From the NCBI RefSeq assembly GCF_000182565.1, contig NW_015971541.1, forward strand, positions 1,187,039 to 1,251,038: 64,000 bases of DNA, in the 5' to 3' direction. Made by a program: the position numbers and the translations under genes. Under the pieces are notes generated by a model, which was not told the origin of the DNA, searched no databases, and was given only the letters and a program-made list of their open reading frames with translations. The DNA comes from Spizellomyces punctatus DAOM BR117. Its lineage: Eukaryota; Chytridiomycota; Chytridiomycetes; Spizellomycetales; Spizellomycetaceae. Positions 1 to 11,032 of the stretch are shown here, piece after piece (position 1 is the first letter of the stretch; every line of letters starts with the position of its first letter).

Positions 1-76
1 TCTCGCAAAACGCCTACGTCTCAGTACACTGCAGTCTACCTCTGCGTCCCCGCATGCATTAAGATATTCTGGAGAA

Positions 77-567
77 ATGGAATCGAAGTTGGACACAGCC
101 TTGGACTCAGCGTATGAATCTGTCGTTTCACTGGCTGCCACATTCGGGGCAAACCCCAGGCTCACAAGTACAGCTCGTCTTTCTAGCAACCAAACGGAAT
201 CTGTAACAGGTATTCTGCTTGTGGATTCAGAAGGCCTTTGTCTTTCAGGTGAGTTGGAAGCTGGCTTTATTTATCCAGTCTTCGAAAACTAACCCTTCAT
301 TCAGCAAAGGGTGTGGCACCTCCGTTGGCTGCAGGGTACATTGCCTCAATAGCGCTTCGTGCATCTCGTCTCGCTCAACATCATAGCTCGAATACGGAGA
401 AAGACGATAGTCTTCCAACGGTGTGCATTGAATCGAGTGCCATGTGAGTGTTGTGTGTGGATATGTTCAAGATGGCTCTCGGTTGAACCTCATTTTATCA
501 ATTGCGTAGGAATATTCTCATACGACAGGATGATGAGATGACTTTGGCAGTCTATAAAACTGCATGA
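77..567 (+). CDS. LAMTOR5: LAMTOR5 / HBXIP-like Ragulator subunit
   Basis: Small roadblock-fold subunit of the Ragulator (EGO-type) complex, which anchors Rag GTPases to the lysosome or vacuole for TORC1 signalling. Three exons (77-248, 305-443, 510-567) with GT-AG introns give 122 aa. The segment GILLVDSEGLCLS matches the family's first strand pair, and the C-terminus TVCIESSAM-NILIRQDDEMTLAVYK aligns with the human [25 protein letters not shown] block. The N-terminus is about 30 residues longer than in human. The start is the first ATG of the open frame. Family assignment is from motif recall and both exon joins keep frame. This animal-like form is uncommon in Dikarya. Confidence 0.85.
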
Positions 568-1056
568 GGGATGCATATTGACTGTGTACATATTGGTTTT
601 TATATATATGCAAAATTCAGGACATCAAGCAGATGGTTCATGTTCCTTCGTCTCCTGGACAATGTATTATTACGTCCTTCTCGGCGTCTTACTGTCTGTA
701 GCAGACGAGGAAATGTAATTACTGGGAAAACCTTATATAAAGTTGCAGCCAACCTTGGAGATATCGAGTGGCATTGAATGTCGAAACCCAAATTCCACAT
801 CTATCACAACGGCCGTTAGTGCTGCTTATCCCTTAAATTTAGGGATAAATAGACCTGTTTATTTACGATATCCTCTTTTACAGGATCGCGGGCTTATGTA
901 AGCTACGCCAAATCGAGAATCGGATTCGGCCGTGAAATCAACCTTCAAGTAGTCCAAACAAGTAGAGATTCCTTTTATCGTGTTACTAGTGTGTATAGAC
1001 TTCGACAGCACCAGAAAAAACGGTCTCTTTATTCTTGCCCGTTGTTGAGTGAACAA
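568..1056. other. Intergenic, no gene seen
   Basis: AT-rich spacer between LAMTOR5 and the paxillin-like gene. Only short unsupported frames are present. An imperfect inverted repeat, TATCCCT...AGGGATA, lies near 827-847. Confidence 0.6.
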
Positions 1057-2597
1057 ATGAACGAGCTAGGTGGGCTTGTTATCATTGCAAATTGTACCAT
1101 CTGACCGTACCATTTGACATTTTTGTTCGCGGCGGGTTAAACACGATTTGAAGATCTTCTTTTGAAAGAGCTAGACGCAGTAGGATCCGCGCGAGCGTCT
1201 ACGGTGCATGCTCTGGGTTCCCCTGGTGACCAGCCCGCCCCTTTTGGAGGAAAGCCTAGTACGTCGGTTATATTATGTGGGGAATTCTGTATCCTTTTTT
1301 GATGATATCTGCTAGAGGATGTAGTGACCCTCACCAAAACCGTTGAGAAACGGGGAGCTGGTATAAAGGAGCTAGACAGCCTTGTGAGAGATCTCACAGA
1401 TCTCAAAGGGCTCGTAAGTAGCTCCAATGAGGCTTTAGCAGGACCGGGCGCCGAAATGCATCCTTCCCCACTACCGCCAAATCGCCCGCCTCAGCAATCT
1501 CCGCCATCACGGCATCTACCCGTCCCTGCCCAAGTCAACGATTCGGTAAGAAGACCTTCTGAAGTCGCAGGTCAACTGGAACGATTGATGGGAGACTTGT
1601 CACTGGAGGCAGCAGGTGGAGATGATGGAGAGTCAATCTCTTCTGATAGGACAGATGGGAGTTTGGATGCTCTCGGAGGACCTAGTGCCGATATCACCAA
1701 TCATAGTGAAGGAGATCGAGCAGAGCCGCAAGAACGCAGTCCCGAGCATTCACGAAGTACCACGGCGCCATCCTATGATGCACCACCAACGCCTTTTTCC
1801 CAACCTCCATCTTCACATGCCCAACTGTCAGATAGTGCGCAGGGATCGCTTCCACAACCTGATTTTCAGCCCGGGAGTGGCCCAACTTCCAATTTTGTAT
1901 CGAACACCGTGTCCAAGTTTTGTGTAGTGTGCCACAAGCCGTTGTCTGGCCCCGTCGTCAATGCAATGGGCCGAACGTACCATCCGGAGCATTTTACGTG
2001 CTTCTCCTGCAATCGGCAATTAGGGCACGGTCGCTTTTTTGAAAAGGCAGGAGAAGCGTATTGTGACTCCTGTTGGCAGATGAACCTTCCTAAATGCGCG
2101 TACTGTTCCGGCCGTATCATGGAGGTACAAATGAGACTGGTTACATGCTCTTTGGCCGTATTTTCTCATCTATCCGTCATATCAGCGCTGCATAACTGCC
2201 CTCGGCCAGCATTGGCACCCACATCATTTCTTCTGCGCACAATGTGGTAAGCTTTTCCCCCCAGGAGCCGGATTCTTGGAAAAGGATGGGATGGCGTACT
2301 GTGAGGAAGACTATTTCAACCTCTTTGCAATGCGATGTGGGGGCTGTGGAAAGGGAATTATTGGAGAGTTTGTGTCCGCCTGTGGAAAGGAGTGGCATAT
2401 GGGATGTTTCGTGTGTGCGGTATGTTCTCAAGTTGTTCGCAATTTATTATAAGGAGCTGAATGCTGATCCTTTGCAAACATTTTCCATCTTCCAGGACTG
2501 TAAGCAACCGTTCCCAACGGGGACATTCTATGAGCAACATGGCCAACCGTACTGTGCGACACATCATGCATTGCGACGGGCTCATCAGATGGGATAA
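1057..2597 (+). CDS. Paxillin-like LD-motif/LIM protein
   Basis: Adaptor of the paxillin/Pxl1 type, linking cortical actin to signalling proteins. Exons are 1057-1069, 1154-1258, 1325 to about 2123, about 2188-2420 and about 2495-2597. A 13-nt first exon joins in frame to give MNELDLLLKELD, a classic LD motif, and a second LD-like stretch (KELDSLVRDLTDL) follows. A Ser/Pro-rich linker leads to three LIM domains: CVVCHKPLSG...CDSCW, CAYCSGRIME...CEEDY and CGGCGKGII...CATHH. Zn ligands (CxxC, HxxC, CxxC, CxxD/H) are intact in all three. The frame ends at TAA 2595-2597. A fourth, broken LIM domain lies just downstream. Identity as paxillin family is firm; exact splice sites inside the LIM region are good but untested. 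Confidence 0.8.
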
Positions 2598-2830
2598 AGC
2601 GATTCCATCGATCGCGTGTCATTTAGCGCTGGCTGTCAAAAGACCATTTCTATAAGAGGTCTAGCGACATGGTAACTGCCGCAGGTAAGGTGTGGCATTC
2701 GGAATGCTTTTACCTGCAGCTACTGCTCGCGAAAGCTGGACCCTAAAGGGGAAACGATAGTGACGGCAGTGCATGGAAGGAGAAGGACGGTCGATGTTAT
2801 TGTACCGCATGTTTGCGGGTAGTGAGATAA
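2598..2830 (+). pseudogene. Vestigial fourth LIM domain of the paxillin-like gene
   Basis: After the TAA the same frame continues as SAGCQKTISIRG. Then, with single-base frame changes, it reads VTAAGKVWHSECF, TCSYCSRKLDPKGETIV and KDGRCYCTACLRV. In order these are the pieces of a paxillin LIM4 (CQKPI, KxWHxECF, CxxC, CxxC). At least one stop and three frame changes interrupt it. It is either a decaying domain no longer translated or an intact domain hidden by sequence errors. Confidence 0.6.
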
Positions 2831-3066
2831 TCTTGGCCCTATGCCTCCTTCCACCCAAGGCCCTTTGCATAAAATCAAGTCGAGTGCATTTTACACTAGT
2901 ATTGATAATATCACATTCATTCCATGCACACTCCGTCATTGCGCAAAACTCAACTTAATGGCTGAAACCCCATTAAAATAATATTGTACAACAAATTACA
3001 TTGAGCAGACAGAGCAGCACCGTACCCCACCGCACCGGCGCATCTAAACAGGTAAGAAATGGACGC

Positions 3067-3632
3067 TTAAGCCTGGGTGGCGCGGATGATCTGAGCAGCG
3101 ATACGGTCCAAATCCTTCTGACCATCCTGGGAGATACGACGACCACTGTTGCGCAAGTCGAGTTAGTTGCTCGTTGAAAACAGCAATGTCCATTCCAATG
3201 CTTACCCGTTGGGGTCCTTCTCGAGCACCTTGATCTTCTCAAGAGACTGCATGACCTTGCGAGCAATTGATCCAGAGCTGCTAGAGTGGTGGTGAGGACG
3301 GTTACCACGGTTCTGACGACCACCGTAGTTCTTCTTCAATCCACCGACACCGACACCGTTGCGGAGGTAGACGTGACGAGCAACCGAGGCTAAGGACCGA
3401 AAGTTTCAATTGTCTGCCTTACGAATGACCTGGAATGGCAGTGACATTACATACCAGCACGGATGTAGTACCAGTCCTGGTCGTAAGGAGCGAGTTCCTT
3501 GTATGTGCCGGTCTTGACAAGGTCAACCCATTTTGGCACCTCCAGCTTTCCTGTCCGCTTGAGATAGGCAGCGTAGGCCTTGACAAAGTCGTGGGCGCTA
3601 ACGTCCTTGACGGTGACACCTCCACTGGACAT
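3067..3632 (-). CDS. RPS19: 40S ribosomal protein S19 (eS19)
   Basis: Small-subunit ribosomal protein needed for 18S rRNA 3' maturation and 40S assembly. Exons 3632-3455, 3389-3206 and 3145-3067 total 441 nt, giving 146 aa, the usual family length. Diagnostic stretches are [64 protein letters not shown] and [16 protein letters not shown] near the C-terminus. All three exon joins are GT-AG and in frame. A CACGTG element lies about 120 bp upstream. Confidence 0.97.
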
Positions 3633-4304
3633 TGTTAAAATGTGGAGATTTGTGCTGCAACCGAGAGAGAGGGAAGGTCAAAACGTCCAGCGGAGGAAGC
3701 GTAATAATTGGGACAGAAAAATGATAGTCATGTGATTTGTATCACAGCATTAGTCACGTGTTTATTGACGAGACGACCGCCACGGCTGCCACGTAGGATA
3801 TTGATCGCCTTATTCGCAAGTAAACCTGCAATCAGCTTTGCATCGGATGCCACTGGACATGACGACTGCAAGGGTAAAAGCGTATAAAGTAAACAAAAAA
3901 ATTCAGTTGTTTTCCACACAAAGGTGGAGGCCACAACGAAGATAAATGACCCAGTGGGGTCAATCCCGTCTCTGTCCGAGGGGTTGCCAACTATCTCTCC
4001 TTCGCATAAACAGATGTGCTTTTGTAACGCCTTTCAAGATTTATATACTGATCTAATAAATATTTCTTTGCGACTGCGGGTTCAATGTTTCAGAAACATG
4101 TGACTGAACGCGTTGTCCGTCCATGTCCGAAGTCCGATTTGCGATGTCCCCAAATCTGAGCGTGTCGCTTGCAAGTTGGTTCGTCGCTTTGTCGTTACTA
4201 GTAGCGAGCATTTGATACCTCTGTTCTGGCAGCTTCTCGGAGACCAAACACCAAGGCTCAAGTCTTATCATCAGACTCAGCTATTAGGTCCAAATAGCGA
4301 CAGG
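3633..4304. other. RPS19/CDC6 divergent intergenic region
   Basis: Shared upstream region of two divergent genes. It holds TCACGTGT at 3754-3761. Short frames on either strand look like chance and no RNA gene is recognisable. Confidence 0.5.
3754..3761. promoter_or_regulatory. CACGTG E-box upstream of RPS19
   Basis: TCACGTGT about 120 bp upstream of the RPS19 ATG. It is one of a set of near-identical elements in this window's promoters and a candidate site for a bHLH factor of Cbf1/USF type. Confidence 0.4.
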
Positions 4305-6566
4305 ATGGTTACGCCTACCCGAAAGCGATCCCGCAATGCTATAGAGGCAGAGGAAGAGAACCTTTGTGAAGGTAGACCATCTTATGTCTAGGAAGAGTGC
4401 CCTCCTTGACACTCACGCTTCTACAAACAAAGCAGGTACCCCAAAACGCACACTGCGTTCGCGGACAGCACTCGGCTCAGCCTCGGGTAATGTCGAGATC
4501 GTCATACCGCCTTCGCCCAAACCCGGCCGAAAACCGCTTTCCAGGACCGCGCCCAGCACTCCAAGTCGTACCGGCAAGAAGGAGGTTCTTAATCAAAATG
4601 CCATTGCAGAGTCTCGATCAAATAAAGGTGGCGATGGCTTATCTGCATATGTCAACCGGCAGCTCAATAAACTCACCCGCTTCTCGTGAACCAGCCTCTA
4701 CTCCTTCGAAATCCGCCAGAAGTACTCCCTTGAAGCAACTATCACCGCAGACGCCGTCTTCCCGCTGGTCTAAGCGGCCCAACTGCACGCCTGGGACACC
4801 CCGTACACCGACCATGGTCTACCAAGATGCGAAAGCGCTCTTCCGGCGCTGCAATACGCCATCACGCCTAGTTGGTCGTGAAACGGAAAGACGCACCATA
4901 CAAACGTTTTGGGAAGATCATGTCATTAAAGGGAATCCTGGATCTCTCTACATATCCGGTTGTCCTGGAACGGGAAAAACCGCGCTTTTGGAAGAGATTG
5001 TTAACCGTATGGAGGAACGGGTTGATGAAGTAAGGAAACCGTTGATTCTAGGCTTCTTTCACACCCCGGAGTACTCATGACTTTTTTTAGGCACGCCATG
5101 CTCTGCGTATTGTAAAGCTTAACTGCATGTCGGTGAAGGATCCCAAAATGATATACCCAAAACTCCTAGCAGAGATCAGAGGCGAGCAGACCAAGGCAAA
5201 GGATGCAGTCAAGTTCTTGGAAAGTATCTTCATTCCTGAGGCATCAAAGGGAAGCTCGCGGACCTTCTTGTGAGTTTGATTTTCTTTCACGTGTACAAAA
5301 CAAGGAATCCTAACAGTTGTTCCTAGCGTGGTCATCATGGATGAGATCGATTCCCTTATCACCAAAGACCAGGAGATACTGTATAAATTATTCGAATGGC
5401 CGGCACTTCCTGGATCACGCCTGGTTCTCATCGGAATCGCGAATGCGCTAGATTTGACCGAGCGGTTTTTACCGCGACTAAAGGCAAAGAACTGTATGTA
5501 CTTTTTCTCCATTACCCTTGATATGAAAAACTCGGCGATCCTAAGTTTAATTTGCCAATCGATAACTGCAGGCCAGCCACAGCTATTAAACTTTAATCCC
5601 TACGAGATCAAAGATATTACCGAAATTATCAAGCAGCGCCTAAAATGCTTGGAGGATGTAGATGATGAAACATTGAGAGAGAACATGCCTTCACCATTCA
5701 AGTCGGCGATCTCAGCCGCGAAAGGTAATGCTCCATTAATGCACCCCATGGCCATTGAACTATGTGCTCGAAAAATGGCTGGAACTGGAGACCTGCGAAA
5801 AGCACTGGATGTTTGCCGGTGAGTTGACATGAATGTTTACATGCAGGGACCATGTACTCAACATTCATCGTGTGTTAGTCACGCCATTGAACTCGTAGAA
5901 GCTGAGACAAGAAGGAAGGTTCTGGCAGATAGCCTGCCCACTGCGGCACCACCTTCTCCCTCGCCAAGGCGAGCACCGGGAGCTGGTAGCATGCTTCTTC
6001 CGAATTCCGGAATAGGTTTGAGCTCCCCAATAGATAGTCTCGACGCCTTACCTAAAGTGACGGTTAAACACATCCTGTCCGCGACCAATATGGTGTTTGG
6101 CTCTCCAAATGTGAACCGAGTCAAAAGTCTTAGCCTGCAGCTCAAAATGGTTCTATGCACACTAGCGGTGATGGCCCGGCAGAAGAAGGGGGACATGTCT
6201 TTGATAAAGGTTGGTACATTACGTCTGTTTCCTACTTAAGATGCTGGAATGTGCTCATCGTTGGAGCAACATCTGTAGCTCCATGAAACGTACGTGCAAC
6301 TTTGCAAGAACCGTCGCACACAATTGATACCTGTGACGAAGACCGAACTGCAGGATTTGGTGACAAACCTGGAGACTGCCGGGTTAATCACGATGGTCAC
6401 TAAGCGGGGTGGGGGGAAACGTGATGGTTTTGGAGGTACATTGGGCGAGAAGCGCACGAGCCAGAATGTCGAACTCTGTGTTCGCCCAGAAGAAATTGAA
6501 AGTGCTGTAGCAGATCTACCGATTCTGGTAAATCTATTGAGATTGGACGGAGCTGCCAAAGTGTAG
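4305..6566 (+). CDS. CDC6: CDC6 replication-licensing AAA+ ATPase
   Basis: Loads MCM2-7 with ORC and Cdt1 at replication origins in G1. The Walker A motif is SGCPGTGKTA and Walker B is VVIMDEIDSL. Sensor 1 lies in LIGIANALDLTERFLPRL, followed by QPQLLNFNPY, which is typical of CDC6 rather than ORC1. The C-terminal winged helix runs from KMVLCTLAVMARQKKGDMS to the stop. Clear introns are at about 5029-5091, 5270-5327, 5495-5572, 5820-5878 and 6209-6270. The N-terminal basic, Ser/Thr/Pro-rich region (likely CDK-regulated) is split over three reading frames between about 4365 and 4680 with no normal-sized intron to explain it. That part is unresolved. Confidence 0.9.
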
Positions 6567-6696
6567 GGCATTTGTCGATAGCCTTAAGAACATAATGTGA
6601 ATAAAATATATCTATCGCGCCACCACTATTGGCCATTTGAACTATCTACAGTGACTATAAGACATCTAAAGTAGCAGAAATCTACGACAGCACGAT

Positions 6697-8327
6697 CTAT
6701 TTCGGCTTTTCGTTCCTCACATTCTGATCTACCAAGATTGTTGTCGAATCGGGTTTCTCGTTACGCTTGTTCTTTCTTTTAAACGGTCGCTTTTCTGCGT
6801 CCATCCACGTCGCAACTTTGCGAACATTGTAACACCTGAAAAACACTCGTCCGATCACGTAGTAGACCACCAGCCACACGATGACCGCAGCGAGACCCAC
6901 CCACATAAACCAAGGCTTCGCGATGAGTTTATCCGATTTGACCCATGGACAGCTTTTCAAGTTGCAAAAGTTTGATTCTTCGGTGCACAGTGCATGCTTT
7001 GCTTGTGCTGGTTTGGCTACTCCAAGCGTCTGCTGAGCGATTTGGTGTAGAGCTAAAGGATTGGTGGATGGAAGGTCAGCCCCCAAGGAGGAGAGTGCGA
7101 AGCCTGCCAAGGTTCGTTGTTGGATGTACGTTGATTTGGCGCGAACGGTGTCCGGAATCTCGGTTACAATTAGCGTATTTGTTTGTGGATTGTAAAGCGA
7201 TCCTCCAACGCGTTGGGAATCAAAGGCTTCCTGATATCCGCTGGATTTCCCAGTATTGATAATATCTCTGTATGACACGGACTCTTTGTTTCGCACTTTG
7301 AAGGCAGAGTACACGCCCGTTGAATTCGTAACGTTAGAAATCGTAGGGGCAACATCTTCGAACATGTCTGCCATTGTATTGATGCCGAGAAAGGTGCGGT
7401 CGATGGGTAGTGCTTGCCCATACCCTGCAAGAGCAGCATCCATGCCATCCTTGATGGGATCTGTGGGAAGATTGAAGAGATTTCCTTCGTACTGGGTCCA
7501 GGCCGTTGGAGCTTCACGGTAGGGCATTATGTTTATTCTAAAAAAAGGGGTTACATTCGACGTCCTGATACGAAGCACCAATCTTTTCCTACGTACTGTT
7601 GTGCCAAATTGGCGAGTCCTTGGATTTGCGCCACGGTGGCGTTGATCAATCCAGGGGAAACTGCTGGGAGGGATATAGAAAGTGCATACCCCATTGGAGA
7701 ATTGAGTTGAGTCCAATAACTTCGCAATTCTTGCAAGAGCAGCAGGTAGTTGTCCCAGTCGCCAGCTGCACGCAGATACGTCAGCACGCGCAATCAAACT
7801 GTAATTCCCTTTCTCGAGATGCACTTACAAGACTTTGGATACTCCCAGCTAATATGAATCCCCTCGAAGCCGTGCATCCTCATGAAATTGGTTGCGTTTC
7901 GCGCAAACGCAATTCTTGACGCATTTGACGCAGCCAAAGTCGACAGAGCCCAGCTTTCCTTGGGTCCGCCAAATCCCAACTCAGTTATAACGTCCGGATA
8001 CTTCAGCTTGAATTTAATCACTTCTCCGACACCTCCAAACACACAGCATTCGCAGGCTGGCTCATCGTTTCCATGTAGCAATTCCGTAGCAATGGTTTTG
8101 TTCCCCCAATAAACAAAGCCTTTCTCGTCCGTTGCAGCATATCCATATATAAGGGTAGATAAGTATGAACCGTCGTACTCAGAAAGCTCGCCCAGGGCGG
8201 AGGGAGAAGCTGTAGGTCGATAATATGCTGTCAAACGTGGGGCCCCCAGAGCCTGTGACGCGCAGACGACAACCAGCAAGAGAAAGACTCCTACAGCGCT
8301 TGGCATTGCACGGAAAATACCCAGCAT
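6697..8327 (-). CDS. GH18-like (chitinase-fold) membrane protein, degenerate active site
   Basis: Three exons (8327-7829, 7765-7597, 7537-6697) give 502 aa. An N-terminal signal peptide (VGVFLLLVVVCASQALGA) precedes a GH18 barrel: LTAYYRPTASP at strand 1, ELGFGGP at strand 3, GIHISWEYP at strand 4 and INIMPYRE at strand 6. The family motif DxxDxDxE reads E-G-I-H-I-S-W-E, so the acid/base Glu is kept but all three aspartates are replaced. Near the C-terminus are a transmembrane helix (VGLAAVIVWLVVYYVIG) and a Lys/Arg-rich tail. It is probably a secretory-route surface protein that binds glycans or acts on an altered substrate; chitinase activity is unlikely. It is divergent from NOP16. Confidence 0.75.
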
Positions 8328-8461
8328 CGCCTTTAAAAGGCGACTAGCAACGACTCGACAAAACGCAGATGGCAGGTTTGCGCGGCGGCGCCAGAAACTT
8401 ATTCTCCAATGACAGTCCCGACTCGCGCTGCCATAGCAACAACAGCTGTTATGTCACATTG

Positions 8462-8469
8462 TCACGTGA
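8462..8469. promoter_or_regulatory. TCACGTGA palindrome in the GH18/NOP16 divergent promoter
   Basis: Perfect 8-bp palindrome in the 221-bp space between the two start codons. Candidate shared bHLH site. Confidence 0.45.
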
Positions 8470-8548
8470 TAGATCTTGCTTAGTCATAATTCTTTTTGCT
8501 TTTGCTTTGGGTTTTGCGAGCAGTAGTTTCTTGGATATCATTGTCGCA

Positions 8549-9226
8549 ATGGCCCGTCCTCGCGTACGAAGAAGCACTAAGAACCCTTCTGTCAAGGTCT
8601 CGCGAAAGCAAAAGAACCCGTACAACATATCCTTTGCTGGTGCACACCCGCTTGTTCGCAAAAATTGGGACAAGAACCTTACCCTAAAACAGAACTATGA
8701 GCGAATGGGTCTGATTTCGGCACTTAACGGGGCAGCTGGTGGAACTGAACACGAAGCCGAAGCAAGAGCCCGGGAGGAACGGGAGCTGCAGAAGGCAAAG
8801 GAAGAGGTGGAGTGGAGGCGAATAGATGACGTGCCAGCGAAACCCGTTGAACAGGATTCAGCACAAGAAGAAAACTTTGACGTTGAAGTGAATGGCCCGG
8901 TGGAGGTTGACCCGCGTGTAAGGCAGCTTGGGTCAAAACCTGGCTTGAAGCGACGCGCTGCTCCAACAAGGGGAGAAGCATCAGCGAAAAGTGCAGTAGT
9001 GGAGGCGATGGAGGCGGAGGCTCGGGATATCGTGAAACTGGAGCGACACGCATCTGAGCAAGAAGGCAAGGTGTTTGGGGACTTGATGCGGAAGCACGGA
9101 CGAGATTATGAAGCCATGAGTAGGGATATCAAGTTGAACCGATATCAACTCTCAGCGGGACAGCTGAGAAAACGAATTGAAAGATTGATCAATAAGGGCT
9201 CAAAGGGGCCATCATCAGAGGCATAG
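8549..9226 (+). CDS. NOP16: NOP16 60S ribosome biogenesis factor
   Basis: Nucleolar protein of pre-60S particles. A single exon encodes 225 aa from the ATG at 8549; the upstream in-frame sequence is hydrophobic and unlike the family. The start MARPRVRRS and the block NPYNISFAGAHPLVRKNWDK, then LTLKQNYERMGL, are the NOP16 signature. The C-terminal part has the conserved segment around FGDLMRKHGRDYEAMSRD and QLSAGQLRKRI. The middle is charged and low in complexity. It shares a divergent promoter with the GH18-like gene. Confidence 0.93.
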   Translation: MARPRVRRSTKNPSVKVSRKQKNPYNISFAGAHPLVRKNWDKNLTLKQNYERMGLISALNGAAGGTEHEAEARAREERELQKAKEEVEWRRIDDVPAKPVEQDSAQEENFDVEVNGPVEVDPRVRQLGSKPGLKRRAAPTRGEASAKSAVVEAMEAEARDIVKLERHASEQEGKVFGDLMRKHGRDYEAMSRDIKLNRYQLSAGQLRKRIERLINKGSKGPSSEA

Positions 9227-9311
9227 AGGCGTCCGCATTTCGTATATAGTTTTTTGCCATTTTGATTTATGTAATATATATACAGTCTTTGAACACGTAT
9301 TGTAGAATGTA

Positions 9312-10822
9312 TCAATCAGCTGAACGCCGTTTATATGGCAAGAACCGTCGCTCCTTGGCAGCATTCTTTTTCCGTCGCTTTTCTAACAGTTTGTCCACAT
9401 CCTTTCCTTTCATCGATTGGTATTTCTCTACCAATTCCAGCTTCTTGATGTCGGCTATATGTGGAGTACCAGGAATGAATGGATATTCAGATCGAAACGC
9501 ATGATAAAGGAAATCTTACACTTCTTTAGTTGCCACGGTTTCTTTCCCAGCTTTACGAGATCTTCTTCTGTTTTTCTCCAATTTCGAAGAATCTCCTTTC
9601 GCTTATCCTTTTGCTTTTGCGTTTGCAAACGTGATTGCTGCAATTGGAAAGCGGAATCAGCAAGCATTGTTGGCGATCTGGCATGTTGGTTTTCCAGAAC
9701 ATACCATGCTGGTGAGTGTCTTGTGTAGCTGCTCTTTCACCTCTGGGTCTTTCTCAGTCACTATACGCTTTTTGAGCATCTCTACCTCGTGCTGTTCGTA
9801 ATCGCGGATAAATCCGTATGATTGCTGAAACAGCCCGTCGTTTAACTTGCCCGCAAGTGGATCAAACCTAGGATCTCGCGATTTCTGAAAGCAGAAAAGA
9901 CAGATGAGTACAGATACTCACCCGAAAGTTAGGATGCTAGTCCTCCCCGTTTGAGTCACACCGACCTTCTTTGGTAGCTCCACAACTTCACGTCTTCTGG
10001 TTACTGCTCGCTTCGATGTAACCTCTACCGGGGCATTCTTGTTTAATCGCTTTGGTGGCTTCTTCCCCTTCCCGTCATGTTTGCTTGCCTTCAATGCACC
10101 CTTCGTTGTCTTTGCCGAATTACCGTGGGACGTTGTATCCGCTGGTTCACCATCTTCATCTGAGGTATCTTCCGTAGTGGATCTCCGATTAGCACGGTAA
10201 TTGGCATGAAATCTTTTCAAGCCAACTTTCTGCTGTATTTCGATCAGCTGGTCAAAGGGGACGTCGGCAAGTTCACGCTTTATTCGCATCTACATGGGAG
10301 TGGGTGATTCAGGACGATTGTTTGAGACGTCCGTTCAGTCATTTGCTATGCCAAGCATACCAGCTGCTCTTCTGCATCGCTTTCATTGTCCTCTTCCCTA
10401 CCATCACTTTCATCTTCATCTGATGTATTCTCTGCCTCGTCATAAGATGATCCATCCCCTTCATCTTCATCCACGTCGTCTCCGGCAGAGCTTGAGCCTT
10501 CGTCCTGCTCAACAGGGTCGTCTATATCCACAGACGTTGCATCCTCTCCTTCCTCGAATACGTCGTCCTGAACAGGAAGCGTGAGGAAGCGCTCAAGTAG
10601 TAAATGTTAAAAGTCAAAGTCAAGATCTACCTCGTTGTCGCTTTCCTCTACATTGTCGAAGGCTTGCATTCGACGCAACACCCGGCTCATGTCTTCGTCC
10701 TCGCTCTCATGTGCATATTCTCGTAGTCCATTCGATGGCCTCCCGCTCCCATGTGGCTGTCTTCCTCTCGAAGCCGAGTTGGAACCCTTCCGGGACGCTA
10801 CAAATTTGGACGACGGCGGCAT
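9312..10822 (-). CDS. RRP36: RRP36 rRNA-processing protein
   Basis: Component of early pre-ribosomes needed for 18S rRNA processing at A0-A2. At least six exons: 10822-10631, 10567-10361, 10289-9966, 9884-9705, then two more ending at TGA 9312-9314. The acidic Ser/Asp/Glu-rich N-terminal half is typical of nucleolar proteins. Diagnostic parts are LADVPFDQLIEIQQKVGLK, KSRDPRFDPLAGKLN, FIRDYEQHEVEMLKK, the basic coiled coil around QSRLQTQKQKDKRK, KPWQLKKSDIKKLELVEKY and the tail KKNAAKERRFLP, all in human RRP36 order. It is divergent from cytochrome b5 with 210 bp between starts. Confidence 0.92.
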
Positions 10823-11032
10823 TTTTAAAACTTCTTACAAGTCTGATCATTGCTGACCTCGGAGTTCCATTATTTATTTTTGGCTGGAATGACATTCGAA
10901 TTTCCGTTGACGACAGCACAACACGCGATGAAGAATTTGTGCTTGAAATCGTCCGTCAACTGCCCTTGCAAAGGATTGTTTAATCCTCATTTATATTTCA
11001 TCCGCAAACATCCTTTATACCCTCACGACAAA

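Noticed and set aside
3728-3934. Small minus-strand ORF upstream of RPS19
   Set aside because: It lies in the promoter region and resembles no known protein.
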